This document shows, piece by piece, positions 36,834 through 45,309 of a DNA stretch of 64,000 nucleotides; within the stretch, counting starts at the first letter, position 1; every line of letters begins with the position of its first letter. The position numbers and the translations under genes were made by a program. Origin of the DNA: JAEUMW01 sp039807745. Its GTDB lineage: Bacteria > Pseudomonadota > Gammaproteobacteria > Burkholderiales > JAEUMW01. The notes below the pieces were generated by a model. The model worked only from the letters and a program-made list of their open reading frames with translations. It did no database searches and was not told the DNA's origin. The stretch lies in NCBI GenBank assembly GCA_039807745.1, contig JBDHRV010000002.1, positions 1 to 64,000 on the forward strand, in the 5' to 3' direction.

Positions 36834-39056
36834 TTACACCTTGAAGCCGGCAACCGACACTTTCAGGTTGTTGGCGAGATCAGCGATCTGAGCCATGGAA
36901 TCCGCAGTCCACCTGGTTCCCTTGGTGCTCTGTGTCGTGATGTTGAGCAGGTCTTGCATGCGCTGCGCCATCTGCTTGGCGAGTTGCTGTTGGTTCGACG
37001 TGGACGAGGAGATCGATGCGACGAGCTGCGCGAGCTGTCCCGAAACGTCGCGAATTTCCTCCAGGGCACGCCCTGCAGAATCGGCGAGTTGGGCACCTCG
37101 CACGACGCCGTTCGTGCTCTTCTCCATGGCGGCTACGGCGTCCTGCGTATCCTGTTGAATCGCCTTCACGATCGCTGTGATCTGCTTCGTTGCCTCACCC
37201 GACCGCTCCGCCAGTCTCTGCACCTCCTCGGCGACAACCGTAAAGCCGCGCCCTGCTTCTCCCGCGGCGGCGGCCTGAATCGCAGCGTTGAGAGCGAGAA
37301 CGTTGGTCTGCTCGGTAATTGTTGCGATCAGCTGAACGATCTCGCCGATCTCCTGCGAGCTCTCGCCGAGTCGTTTGATTCGCTTCGACGTCTCCTGAAT
37401 CTGCTCGCGCAAGGCGTTCATGCTCGAAATCGAGTCCTGCACCGCGCTCCCGCCTTTGCCTGAGGCTGCAAGCGATTGCTCCGCCACCTCCGCGCACTTC
37501 GATGCGTCATCCGAGACGGAATCCATGGTGGAAGTCATTTGCAGGACCGACGAGGTGGCGTCTTCGATCTGCTGAGACTGCTTCTCGGCTACCTGCAGGA
37601 GGTGAACCGAAACAGCTTTTCCCTGCGTGGAAGACTGAGTGAGCTGATTCGCAGCGGCGTTGATCTGGGCAACGAGGGAGCGCAGTTCGTCTATGGCATA
37701 GTTCACGGAATCCGCGATCGCACCCGTCATGTCTTCGGTTACTTGTGCGTGTTTGGTCAGATCGCCTTCCGCGAGCTCCGACATATCATCCAGCAAGCGA
37801 AGAATCGCTCGTTCGTTGCGGCGGTTTTCCTCTTCGTTCTTGAGCGCGCGCACGCGAACGTCGTCGAGCAGCACCTTGGCGATGAGCGCCAACCCGAGCA
37901 GGGTGAGCATCGTAAACAGAACGCCGGTCGCAATGCTGCCCCATCCGGTCCCCGATTCCCGGTAGTGGTTTGTCAACACAGCCAGCCTGCCAAGCATTTC
38001 CTGGGCACTATTGGAGACGTCGCGCGCCGCCTGCTTGGCCTGTGCGAGTCCCTCCATATTCTTGACGATGCTATCGATATTTCCTTTGAGTTCGGTTACA
38101 GTCTTGAGCAAGTCGGTCGCGATGTCTCGATTGACCTGATTCCTAAGAGCACTGATTCCCGTGTCGGGGTCGCCATCCATAAGTCCCTTGACCGCTTTCG
38201 TGAAGCTACCCACGTTCTTCCCGAGCTGGAGGGCTACCTGCGGCGTCGGATGATCAGTGGATACAAGCGACTTCGCATCGAGGAGTTCGAAGTTGAGTAC
38301 GTCTGCATACAGCTGGCGCGTCCATGCGGTAGCACGGAAGTCCTCCCCCTTGTCGATCGCTCCGTTGACGAGCGCTTGACTGAGACTCAACACTCGAGTG
38401 CCGCTCTTCCCGATGGACTCCTCTTGTTTGCGCAACTGCACGAGATTCGGCTGTTGACTGCGAACCTTACTCACTTGCTTGTCGATAGACTGCCAGATTT
38501 CGGCAATCTTCCCCAGCATCAGCTCTTCTTTCCCGGTTGGAGCAGGTAGATCGAAGCCTCTAAGCGCACCGCCCTGACTCAGCAGCGTGAGCTCAGCAAC
38601 GAGGCGGTCACGGGTTTCCTCGAGCGGCTTAAACGCTTCGATACCGCCCACGGCGGCTTGCTGGGTCAGATTGGCGAGGCGAAGCGACAGCAGTTGAATG
38701 TCGTTGGCGATCAGCGCCTGCTCGCGTCTGAGGCGAGTTTCCGAAACGGAAACGCCGAAGGTGGCGAGAGTCAAGAGAAGAAGTAGTGCGATGAGTATCG
38801 AAAGCACCGTAATCTGCTTCGAGAACGACAGTCTCCCGATCAAGGGTATCTGCCAGTTTGCTCCGGCGTTTCCACCCTGCCTCAGACGCCCGACGAAGTC
38901 GCGCCATGTAGATGTATGCCCGCTTTCGGGACCCGTGGAGAGTTTCTCACATGGCCCTCCCACCTCAGGAGTCGCTTGCGTGGTTTCTCTTTCTATCGCA
39001 GGCTTCTTGCCGAATGGAAGCGAGGGCAGCTTCAGAGCAGCGACGATAGACGCCAT
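36834..39056 (-). CDS. pilJ: Twitching motility methyl-accepting protein PilJ
   Basis: PilJ is the chemoreceptor of the Pil-Chp system. The 740-residue protein has an 80-residue cytoplasmic N-terminus, a membrane helix at about 82-104, a helical periplasmic sensor (about 105-370), a second helix at about 372-395, and a cytoplasmic signalling rod. The conserved tip region is around 580-620 ([20 protein letters not shown], then [13 protein letters not shown]). The long N-terminal extension before the first helix matches PilJ rather than ordinary MCPs. The start lies directly after the pilI stop. Confidence 0.94.
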   Translation of the reverse strand: MASIVAALKLPSLPFGKKPAIERETTQATPEVGGPCEKLSTGPESGHTSTWRDFVGRLRQGGNAGANWQIPLIGRLSFSKQITVLSILIALLLLLTLATFGVSVSETRLRREQALIANDIQLLSLRLANLTQQAAVGGIEAFKPLEETRDRLVAELTLLSQGGALRGFDLPAPTGKEELMLGKIAEIWQSIDKQVSKVRSQQPNLVQLRKQEESIGKSGTRVLSLSQALVNGAIDKGEDFRATAWTRQLYADVLNFELLDAKSLVSTDHPTPQVALQLGKNVGSFTKAVKGLMDGDPDTGISALRNQVNRDIATDLLKTVTELKGNIDSIVKNMEGLAQAKQAARDVSNSAQEMLGRLAVLTNHYRESGTGWGSIATGVLFTMLTLLGLALIAKVLLDDVRVRALKNEEENRRNERAILRLLDDMSELAEGDLTKHAQVTEDMTGAIADSVNYAIDELRSLVAQINAAANQLTQSSTQGKAVSVHLLQVAEKQSQQIEDATSSVLQMTSTMDSVSDDASKCAEVAEQSLAASGKGGSAVQDSISSMNALREQIQETSKRIKRLGESSQEIGEIVQLIATITEQTNVLALNAAIQAAAAGEAGRGFTVVAEEVQRLAERSGEATKQITAIVKAIQQDTQDAVAAMEKSTNGVVRGAQLADSAGRALEEIRDVSGQLAQLVASISSSTSNQQQLAKQMAQRMQDLLNITTQSTKGTRWTADSMAQIADLANNLKVSVAGFKV

Positions 39057-39626
39057 TTATTGGTTCTCCTGTGAGGTGGCTACCGGGACCCCCGGCCCCC
39101 CATAAGTCTCAACTCCCAGGGGCGCAATTTGGAGGAAACGGGTACTCCGGGTCAGTTCTGCGACGTTCAGTTCCCGCCATATGCGTCCATCAGAGTCGGC
39201 ATACGCTGCGCATTGCCAGGCGGAGCTCTCCACATCACTTTGATTCAGCGCCTTCACCTGGCGCAAGCCGAGGCTGCGGCGTACGAGCAGCGCTGCTTGC
39301 GCGCGGTATCTCGCGTGCAGCACAACCAAACGACTGTCCGAGGTTGTTGGTGTTGCCGCGGCGTTTTCGAATCTCGCAAGGTCTGTCACGGAGAACAGAC
39401 TACCCCGGACGTTGGCGACGCCGACGAACCAGTCCGTGGCAAGGGGCACTGACACCAAACGCGGAACTGGAATCACCTCGCTGACATCGGTGAGGGCGAC
39501 CACCCAAGTCCATTTCCCAGCCTCGAAACCGAAGTGTGAGGAGGACGCAACCGCGCCAGCCTTGGCGTGAAAGCGGTCGAAGAGGTGCTGCTGGTACTCG
39601 CGAAGAGTGGCGTTATGCGCCTGCAT
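39057..39626 (-). CDS. pilI: CheW-like coupling protein PilI
   Basis: PilI links PilJ to the PilL kinase. The 189-residue protein has a CheW fold (about 30-170) with the recognisable PLATDWFVGVANVRGSLFSV segment (residues 61-80), equivalent to the CheW interaction strand. Before it is the helical REYQQHLFDRF region typical of PilI. It is in the canonical pilG-pilH-pilI-pilJ-pilL order and abuts pilJ with no gap. Confidence 0.92.
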   Translation of the reverse strand: MQAHNATLREYQQHLFDRFHAKAGAVASSSHFGFEAGKWTWVVALTDVSEVIPVPRLVSVPLATDWFVGVANVRGSLFSVTDLARFENAAATPTTSDSRLVVLHARYRAQAALLVRRSLGLRQVKALNQSDVESSAWQCAAYADSDGRIWRELNVAELTRSTRFLQIAPLGVETYGGPGVPVATSQENQ

Positions 39627-39638
39627 GAAAGCTCCGCG

Positions 39639-40004
39639 TCAGGTGAGTGCCGCGATCTTCTGTAACAGCTCCGCTTCTATCACAGGCTTGACGAGGTACT
39701 CGCGCGCGCCCTGACGCAGCCCCCAGATCTTGTCGGTTTCTTGACCCTTGGAGCTGCAGATGATGATTGGAATGTGCTTGGTGCCCTCATTCCTAGAGAT
39801 CGAGCGTGTTGCCTGGAAACCGCTCGCACCCGGCATGACCACGTCCATGAGAATCACGTCTGGTTGAATCTCGTCGGCTTTGCTCAGGGCCTCGGTTCCA
39901 TTCTCCGCCGTAAATACCACGTACCCATTCTTCTGAAGCATCTCCGAGAGCAAGTAACGCTCGGCTTTCGAATCGTCGACGATCAAAACCTTCCTATTTG
40001 GCAT
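39639..40004 (-). CDS. pilH: Response regulator PilH
   Basis: PilH is a stand-alone CheY-like receiver (121 residues) that tunes pilus retraction in Pil-Chp systems. The acidic pocket is in VLIVDDSKAER, the phosphoacceptor Asp in VILMDVVMPG (about residue 52), a Ser in the conserved Thr/Ser position (IICSSKG), and the Lys in YLVKPV (about residue 104). The ATG at 40004 begins MPNRKVLIVDD; the frame runs further upstream into pilG but is not needed. pilI follows after 12 bases. Confidence 0.94.
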   Translation of the reverse strand: MPNRKVLIVDDSKAERYLLSEMLQKNGYVVFTAENGTEALSKADEIQPDVILMDVVMPGASGFQATRSISRNEGTKHIPIIICSSKGQETDKIWGLRQGAREYLVKPVIEAELLQKIAALT

Positions 40005-40027
40005 GATGTCACTCCCGTCTATGCATC

Positions 40028-40462
40028 TTACATGTCTTGCGTATGCTGGCGCACGGCGCTTATGAGGTCGTCCTTCGTAAAGGGCTTCGTGAGGTACTCG
40101 TCTGATCCAACCAGACGGCCGCGTGCGCGGTCGAAGACTCCGTCTTTGCTCGAGAGCATGATCACCGGGGTACTGCGAAACTTCACGCTGCGCTTGATCA
40201 GGGCACAAGCTTGATACCCGTCCAGGCGGGGCATCATGACGTCCACGAAGATCACGTCGGGTTCGTGCTCGGTGATTTTCGTGAGCGCGGCGAAGCCGTC
40301 CTCAGCAAGAATCACGTCGTAGCCAGCTTGGGTGAGAAACACCTCAGCACTTCGCCGAATGGTGTTGCTGTCGTCGATCACGAGGACCTTGACGCCCGGA
40401 TGACCTACATTGGCAGAAGCATCGTCCGGTTGCAATTGCGAAGCTTCACTCCGTTCGCTCAT
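40028..40462 (-). CDS. pilG: Response regulator PilG
   Basis: PilG is the second CheY-like receiver of the Pil-Chp pathway and the first gene of the cluster. The 144-residue protein has a 23-residue N-terminal tail and then a full receiver: VLVIDDSNTIRR, phospho-Asp in VIFVDVMMPRLDG (about residue 73), Ser in IMLSSKDG, Lys in YLTKPF. The tail and the MMPRLDGYQ motif match PilG. Upstream is a 484-base non-coding region with a sigma54-like promoter site, described separately. The pilH start is 23 bases downstream. Confidence 0.93.
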   Translation of the reverse strand: MSERSEASQLQPDDASANVGHPGVKVLVIDDSNTIRRSAEVFLTQAGYDVILAEDGFAALTKITEHEPDVIFVDVMMPRLDGYQACALIKRSVKFRSTPVIMLSSKDGVFDRARGRLVGSDEYLTKPFTKDDLISAVRQHTQDM

Positions 40463-40550
40463 TTGGCCACTCGCTCGGAGGAAGAGTCATGTCATTCAAC
40501 TTGACCATCGGGTTCTCGTCTCGGGCTGTTGCGCTAGGTAGAAAAATCTC

Positions 40551-40568
40551 AACAGAAATAACAGAAAT
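40551..40568. repeat. 9-base perfect tandem repeat in the pilG leader
   Basis: AACAGAAAT occurs twice in a row with no gap. The copies lie between the sigma54-like site and pilG, about 90-106 bases before the pilG start. They could be a regulator site, or chance in an A-rich stretch. Confidence 0.5.
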
Positions 40569-40623
40569 GTGTGCTCAACAAAGAAATCTGTTCCACTTCA
40601 GAGCCTTGAGCAGCGGGCCTTTA

Positions 40624-40639
40624 AGCAGGAGGCATGCCA
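40624..40639 (-). promoter_or_regulatory. Sigma54-like -24/-12 promoter upstream of pilG
   Basis: On the minus strand the site reads TGGCATGCCTCCTGCT. Compared with the sigma54 consensus TGGCACGNNNNTTGCA/T, the GG and GC pairs and their spacing are exact, with two mismatches (C to T at position 6, T to C at position 12). It points toward pilG and would start transcription about 150 bases before it. Needs an enhancer-binding protein, not visible here. Confidence 0.5.
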
Positions 40640-40895
40640 CGGAAAAGCCACAGGGAAGAATCGTCGCAAACTCGCTGACGAAATGTTATCCGCGCTATGG
40701 TTTATCGGCGCACTCTGATCCTCCTGAGCCGTGGGGACATCACATGAGTCGCATCATGCACATCGCGCGCGACGTCTGGCCGAGACTGCAAGCCGCAGTG
40801 CGGTTCGATCCCACTGGCTTGTCGTGGTCTCTCCCTGACGGAAAGCCTTCCGTGCCGCTCGGGAAGAACTTGCCTTTCCAAACGACTGTGATGCG

Positions 40896-40911
40896 CATAA
40901 TGTATATTATG
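40896..40911. repeat. AT-rich palindrome downstream of tatD
   Basis: CATAAT and ATTATG are perfect inverted copies around a GTAT centre (16 bases). It begins 36 bases beyond the tatD stop in an AT-rich patch (TAATGTATATTATGTTAA). It has the look of an operator or a -10 region rather than a terminator; no gene start is nearby on either strand. Confidence 0.45.
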
Positions 40912-40946
40912 TTAACGGTGTCTCACCACTGCGAGCGCACGGCGTT

Positions 40947-41768
40947 TCACGAAACCTGGGGATTCGAGACGACTGAATCTGTTGCTAGCAGTCCAGGCAA
41001 CCCAAAGAGCGTCATGAAGTTGGCGGTGCTCTGGGATGCCACGTCCGCGAACGGGATCTCGCGCAGGTGGGCGATCTCCTCGGCGACGTGCCTGACGAAG
41101 GCCGGCTCATTCGTCTTGCCGCGGTGCGGCACAGGCGCGAGGTACGGTGCATCCGTTTCGACCATGATGCGATCGAGCGGCACACGGCGCACCACGTCTT
41201 TCAAGTCTCCAGCGCTCCTAAAGGTAACGATGCCCGAGAACGAGATATAGAAACCCATTTCCAGAGCGGCCGCGGCAACTTCCCATGTCTCCGTGAAGCA
41301 ATGCATCACACCACCGACCTCGTAAGCACGTTCCTCGCGCATCAGTCGCAACGTGTCTTCCGCAGCAGAACGGGTATGTATGATCAGCGGCTTTCCTGAT
41401 TTGCGTGCGGCTCGAATGTGGCGACGAAACCGCTCCCGCTGCCAGTCGAGATCACCAGTCCGCCGGTAGTAGTCGAGCCCTGTTTCTCCGATCGCGAGGA
41501 TCTTCGGGTGAGCTGACATGGCAGCGAGCTCGTCGGCTCCTGGTTCCTCCACGCTCTCATGGTCCGGATGCACACCGACCGAGGCGAATACTTGTGGAAA
41601 GCGCTCCGCAATCGCCAAGACCGCGGGAAACGTTGAAAGACTTACGGACACGCACAGCGCGGCTCCAACGCCGTTCTCGCCCATCCTGCCAAGTACTCCC
41701 TCGATATCACCGGACAGTTCCGGGAAGTCAATGTGGCAGTGGGAATCAACCAATACAGCAGGTGTCAC
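40947..41768 (-). CDS. tatD: TatD-family metal-dependent deoxyribonuclease
   Basis: TatD proteins are TIM-barrel metal-dependent DNases with roles in DNA repair and degradation. The 273-residue protein has metal ligands in DSHCHIDF (residues 8-15), the Glu in IGETGLDYY, His in IIHTRSA, His in VMHCFTE and Asp in VETDAPYLAP. The start is a GTG at 41768 overlapping the holB stop (GTGA). In many beta- and gammaproteobacteria pilZ lies between holB and tatD; there is no room for it here. The 3' end leads into the non-coding region before pilG. Confidence 0.94.
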   Translation of the reverse strand: MTPAVLVDSHCHIDFPELSGDIEGVLGRMGENGVGAALCVSVSLSTFPAVLAIAERFPQVFASVGVHPDHESVEEPGADELAAMSAHPKILAIGETGLDYYRRTGDLDWQRERFRRHIRAARKSGKPLIIHTRSAAEDTLRLMREERAYEVGGVMHCFTETWEVAAAALEMGFYISFSGIVTFRSAGDLKDVVRRVPLDRIMVETDAPYLAPVPHRGKTNEPAFVRHVAEEIAHLREIPFADVASQSTANFMTLFGLPGLLATDSVVSNPQVS

Positions 41769-42799
41769 TCGCGGCCGCTCCCTATGGATCTAAGGTAGGA
41801 GAGAAACAGATACTCGAAGACGAGCCGAGGATTCAGCGGATGCCCCAGGCGCGATTGGTACGCGACCAAGCTCCGATGGTAACGGCCAAGTTGCACGATG
41901 TCAGCCTGCCTTGAGATATGCCTCAAGGGCTCCGCGAAGTCCGGGTTGTACCGGGTGCGACCGCTGAGACGATTCGCGACGAGATCGTACGTCCATTGGT
42001 GTAGCCATCCCAGTACTTGCGGTAGCTCAGTGCTATCGTGGTTCCCCGCGTCACCGATGGGGTCCAACGTACCGTTTGCGAGCCGCCGGAGAAAGATCTT
42101 GCGTCGCTCGAGGTTATCCGCCCGCATGTCCTCCAGCGCGCGCAGGGGTGCGAAGCCCGCCACCGACAGTGCAAGAAGGGGATCTTTCACTCCCTGCTCG
42201 GCCAGCCAGGGTATGCTCTCCGCGGGTCCCGGGACTCGCATCGGCATGAGGCGACACCGGCTGCGCACGGTGGGCAAGATGCGGTGAGCGCGGTGACATA
42301 CCAGGAGAAAAAATGTCTCCCGGGGCGGCTCTTCCAGCGTCTTGAGGAGGGCGTTCGCAGCGCTGAGGTTAAGGTCCTCGGCAGGATGCAGCATGACGAC
42401 CTTCCTGCCGCAGCGGTGAGCAGACAGGTCCGTGAATCCCGCGAGCCCCCTCACCTGTGCGACCGAGATCTGTTTACCTCCCTGCTTTCCCCTGCCCCTG
42501 CCCGACTCCTGGTCGCTATCCCCGCCGTCGGTTTCATCTGCTGCGTGCGAGTCAGGCTGAAGAAGTTTGAAGTCGGGGTGCGTCTCCTGCTCAAACCAAT
42601 GACAAGACAGGCATGCACCGCACGGATGTGAACTCCGGCCCAACTGCTCGCAGAGCAACGCTTGGGCGACCAGGCGGGCGAACTGACGTTTGCCGATTCC
42701 CTCGGGCCCGGATATCAGAAGCGCGTGGGGCAGCCCTGTCGGAGCGGAGAAGAGCCGATCCCAAGTCTGTCTCTGCCAAGGTAAATGATTTGTTAACAA
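41765..42799 (-). CDS. holB: DNA polymerase III subunit delta'
   Basis: The delta' subunit is part of the clamp loader. The 344-residue protein has an AAA+ fold with a P-loop-like GPEGIGKRQF (31-40), a zinc module of C50, C60, C63 and C66, and the SRC sensor motif (TVRSRCRL). An acidic/glycine-rich insert of about 25 residues (around 85-110, DETDGGDSDQESGRGRGKQG) lies between the zinc module and ISVAQVR. No ATG or GTG is suitably placed, so a TTG at 42799, overlapping the tmk stop by 7 bases, is the likely start. Confidence 0.92.
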   Translation of the reverse strand: MLTNHLPWQRQTWDRLFSAPTGLPHALLISGPEGIGKRQFARLVAQALLCEQLGRSSHPCGACLSCHWFEQETHPDFKLLQPDSHAADETDGGDSDQESGRGRGKQGGKQISVAQVRGLAGFTDLSAHRCGRKVVMLHPAEDLNLSAANALLKTLEEPPRETFFLLVCHRAHRILPTVRSRCRLMPMRVPGPAESIPWLAEQGVKDPLLALSVAGFAPLRALEDMRADNLERRKIFLRRLANGTLDPIGDAGNHDSTELPQVLGWLHQWTYDLVANRLSGRTRYNPDFAEPLRHISRQADIVQLGRYHRSLVAYQSRLGHPLNPRLVFEYLFLSYLRSIGSGRE

Positions 42800-43404
42800 A
42801 GTATTGAGAGCTCTTCTTGAAGTGATTTACGAACCACTGCAACTGGCTCATCACCCTTCACCAGGCGTATACGCTGAGGAAAAGCCGCGACTCGCTGCTG
42901 ATACGTTGCCCGCACCCGCTCAAAAAAGGCTCGTTGCTCCTGCTCGAAGCGGTCACGCGCCTCTCCCTGAGGCAACCGAGCCAGCGCCGTCGCGACGGGA
43001 ACATCGAAAAAGAGCGTCAGATCCGGCTGCAGGTCGCCCTGCACCCAGCGCTCCAGGATGGCAAGGCGATCGAGGGAGATCCCTCGACCGCCTCCCTGGT
43101 AGGCCATGGTGGCGTCGGTAAACCGGTCGCAGACCACCCACTGCCCTGCATCGAGGGCGGGAAGGATGAGCGACTGGAGATGCTCCTGCCGCGCGGCAAA
43201 CATCAACAAAGCTTCGGTATCGGCGTGCATGGGCTCCTGCAGAACCAGATCCCGGAGCCGCTCTCCAAGCGGCGTCCCCCCTGGCTCTCGCGTGACCACC
43301 ACCGTCCTGCCGTGCACGCGCAGGTGGTCTGCGAGCCAGGCGACATGGGTTGTCTTCCCGGCACCGTCGAGACCCTCCAAGGTGATGAACTTGCCTCGGT
43401 CCAC
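42793..43404 (-). CDS. tmk: Thymidylate kinase
   Basis: Tmk phosphorylates dTMP to dTDP. The 203-residue protein has the P-loop in EGLDGAGKTT (residues 10-19), TREPGGTPLGE around 39-49, the DRF motif in CDRFTDATMAYQGGGRG (92-108), and a LID with Arg residues (LPQGEARDRFEQE). The start is a GTG at 43404, 27 bases after the mltG stop. The mltG-tmk-holB order is common in proteobacteria. Confidence 0.96.
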   Translation of the reverse strand: MDRGKFITLEGLDGAGKTTHVAWLADHLRVHGRTVVVTREPGGTPLGERLRDLVLQEPMHADTEALLMFAARQEHLQSLILPALDAGQWVVCDRFTDATMAYQGGGRGISLDRLAILERWVQGDLQPDLTLFFDVPVATALARLPQGEARDRFEQEQRAFFERVRATYQQRVAAFPQRIRLVKGDEPVAVVRKSLQEELSILC

Positions 43405-43431
43405 CTTGGGCTCACCGCGACATTGGGTGGA

Positions 43432-44448
43432 TCATCGTTTGCCTCTCTGATAGCGATCGACTGCCCGATTATGCTCTTCCAGAGAGGGCGAGAAGTGGCT
43501 CGTGCCATCACCGCGCGCCACGAAGTAGAGCGCATCGCTGTGTGGCGGATCGAGCGTAGCCGAGAGCGCCGCGAGACCCGGCATGGCGATGGGTGTGGGC
43601 GGCAAACCGGCGCGCGTGTAGGTGTTGAAGGGGGTATCCCGCTGCAGATCCGCCTTTCGCAGATCGCCGTCGAAAGCCGCTCCCAGACCATAGATGACGG
43701 TCGGATCGGTCTGCAGTTTCATGCCGCGACGAAGCCGGTTGACGAACACGGCTGCCACCAGGGGCCGATCAGCGCCGACACCGGTCTCCTTCTCCACGAT
43801 CGAGGCAAGTATCAGCGCCTCGTAAGAAGATTTGAACGGAAGGTTCGACGCACGGGAATTCCAGAGCTTGTCGAGTTGCTTTTGCATGGCCTCTCGCGCC
43901 TGCCGCAGGACGTCGAGGTCGCTCGCTCCGCGATTGAAGCGATAGGTGTCCGGGAAGAAGAGCCCTTCGCCGCTCTGATAGCCGGACACGCCGGCCCGCT
44001 CGAGGAACTCTGCGTCCGACAGGATGCTGCTGTCGTGGCGCACATAGGGATGCTCGGCGAGCGCCTGGCGCATTTGCCGCAGCGTCCATCCCTCCACGAA
44101 GGTGATCTGCTCCTGGACGACATCCCCGCGCGTGAGCTTGTCGAGAAGCTCGATCGGCGTGACGGCGCTGACGATCTCGTAGCTTCCGGCCTTGATACCG
44201 CCCGCGTCGCCTCGGAGCCGCGCGATCAGTTCGAAGCGCCAGGGCTCGGTGAGTACGTCCGCCTCGACCAGTTGCCGAGCGATGCTTCTCAAGCTGCTGC
44301 CGGCCTTGAGCTCGAAGGCTTTCGGCGGCTGCACCTGCAGCGGCAGCGGGGTTTGTGCGTACTGGTAGAGCACGGCGCTCGCCACGGCGATCGTCGCCAC
44401 CCCCGCGACCACGAGCCATGCGATGAGACGCCTAATCGTCGGCGCCAT
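43432..44448 (-). CDS. mltG: Endolytic murein transglycosylase MltG
   Basis: MltG cuts nascent peptidoglycan strands near the inner membrane and helps set glycan length. The 338-residue protein has a single N-terminal membrane anchor (about 8-27, AWLVVAGVATIAVASAVLY), a LysM-like segment (about 45-85), and the catalytic YceG domain. The essential Glu is in ASIVEKETGV (about residue 220), and conserved LQTDPTVIYG and GLPPTPIAMPG follow. ATG 44448 lies within the last 17 bases of pabC, so the genes overlap. Confidence 0.95.
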   Translation of the reverse strand: MAPTIRRLIAWLVVAGVATIAVASAVLYQYAQTPLPLQVQPPKAFELKAGSSLRSIARQLVEADVLTEPWRFELIARLRGDAGGIKAGSYEIVSAVTPIELLDKLTRGDVVQEQITFVEGWTLRQMRQALAEHPYVRHDSSILSDAEFLERAGVSGYQSGEGLFFPDTYRFNRGASDLDVLRQAREAMQKQLDKLWNSRASNLPFKSSYEALILASIVEKETGVGADRPLVAAVFVNRLRRGMKLQTDPTVIYGLGAAFDGDLRKADLQRDTPFNTYTRAGLPPTPIAMPGLAALSATLDPPHSDALYFVARGDGTSHFSPSLEEHNRAVDRYQRGKR

Positions 44449-45247
44449 CGAGCCAACCGCGGATACGTGAGGTCCAGGTGTTGTCGGCCCACGTTCGAGA
44501 CTGCAAGCTGCGGACCTGCCAGACACCGATCAGGCTGTTGACCAGGACAACCTCCGTCGCACTCAGCAGCACTTCCCACGAAATGCCGGCCACGCGAACC
44601 GGCACCCCTTCGCGCAGAGCGGCGTCGATGATGCGCTCACGTGTCACACCCGACACCCCGCAGCGCGACAGATCCGGCGTATGCAGCACCCCGTCGCGGA
44701 CCAGAAAGAGGTTGCTCGCGGTTCCCTCGATCACCCGATCCTCGGTGTCGAGCAGGAGACCTTCGGCTATCGTTGGATCCGACCACTCCATCCGTGCGAG
44801 CACGTTCTCCAGCCGATTCAGGTGCTTCACCCCGGCAAGGCGGGGCTGAATGGCCAGTCGAAGCCGACAGCGACGAATGTGCACGCCCTGGTCGCGATAG
44901 GTGCCCGGATACTCCTGCAGTGGGGTCGCAGACACAATGCGAATCGGCTCCGTGTGAGCAGATGGCGCGTATCCACGGCGGCCAACACCGCGGGTGACGA
45001 TGATCTTCCCGGCAGCCTCGGGCAGTTCAGCGGCAGCGGCTGCCAGCTCGACAACCAAGGTCTCAGCGGGGGGACACGGCAACGCGAGCGCTTCGCAATC
45101 GGCGCGCAGACGCCGGTAATGACGATCCCAGCGGACCGCTCGCCCCTGGCGCAGCAACAGGGTGCGGAACACCCCGTCGCCGTAGGCTAACCCCCGATCC
45201 GCGGGATCCACCAGACCGTTCACTTGGCCGTTGACCAGAACACTCAT
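44432..45247 (-). CDS. pabC: Aminodeoxychorismate lyase
   Basis: PabC removes pyruvate from 4-amino-4-deoxychorismate to give p-aminobenzoate for folate. The 271-residue PLP enzyme of fold type IV has DRGLAYGDGVFRTL (residues 17-30), the PLP lysine in AGVKHLNRLENVLAR (about residue 140), and EGTASNLFLV near 173-182. It lies in the fabF-pabC-mltG-tmk-holB order found in many proteobacteria. It starts 62 bases downstream of fabF. Confidence 0.93.
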   Translation of the reverse strand: MSVLVNGQVNGLVDPADRGLAYGDGVFRTLLLRQGRAVRWDRHYRRLRADCEALALPCPPAETLVVELAAAAAELPEAAGKIIVTRGVGRRGYAPSAHTEPIRIVSATPLQEYPGTYRDQGVHIRRCRLRLAIQPRLAGVKHLNRLENVLARMEWSDPTIAEGLLLDTEDRVIEGTASNLFLVRDGVLHTPDLSRCGVSGVTRERIIDAALREGVPVRVAGISWEVLLSATEVVLVNSLIGVWQVRSLQSRTWADNTWTSRIRGWLDGADD

Positions 45248-45309
45248 GGCCGCGTGCTGCGAGGCCGCGTCGACCTGCCGCCCGGTGCGACAGGCGTCTC
45301 GGCGGTGAG

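Larger units (their letters stand above)
40463..40946. other. 484-base intergenic region between tatD and pilG
   Basis: I see no recognisable gene here. In 40501-40620 I count 57 G or C in 120 bases, well below the coding regions around it. It contains a sigma54-like site (40624-40639, minus), a 9-base tandem repeat (40551-40568), an AT-rich palindrome (40896-40911) and a short inverted repeat ACGGAA-AGCC-TTCCGT (40838-40853). A minus-strand frame of 52 codons (40740-40898) has no familiar motif and no ribosome site. This is probably the pilG control region plus remnants. Confidence 0.6.

Noticed and set aside
40740..40898. 52-codon minus-strand frame (MRITVVWKGKFF...) between tatD and pilG
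   Set aside because: No ribosome site, no recognisable family; kept only as part of the intergenic description.
40489..41250. 253-codon plus-strand frame before and inside tatD
   Set aside because: The second half is antisense to tatD, and the first half has no motif or ribosome site.
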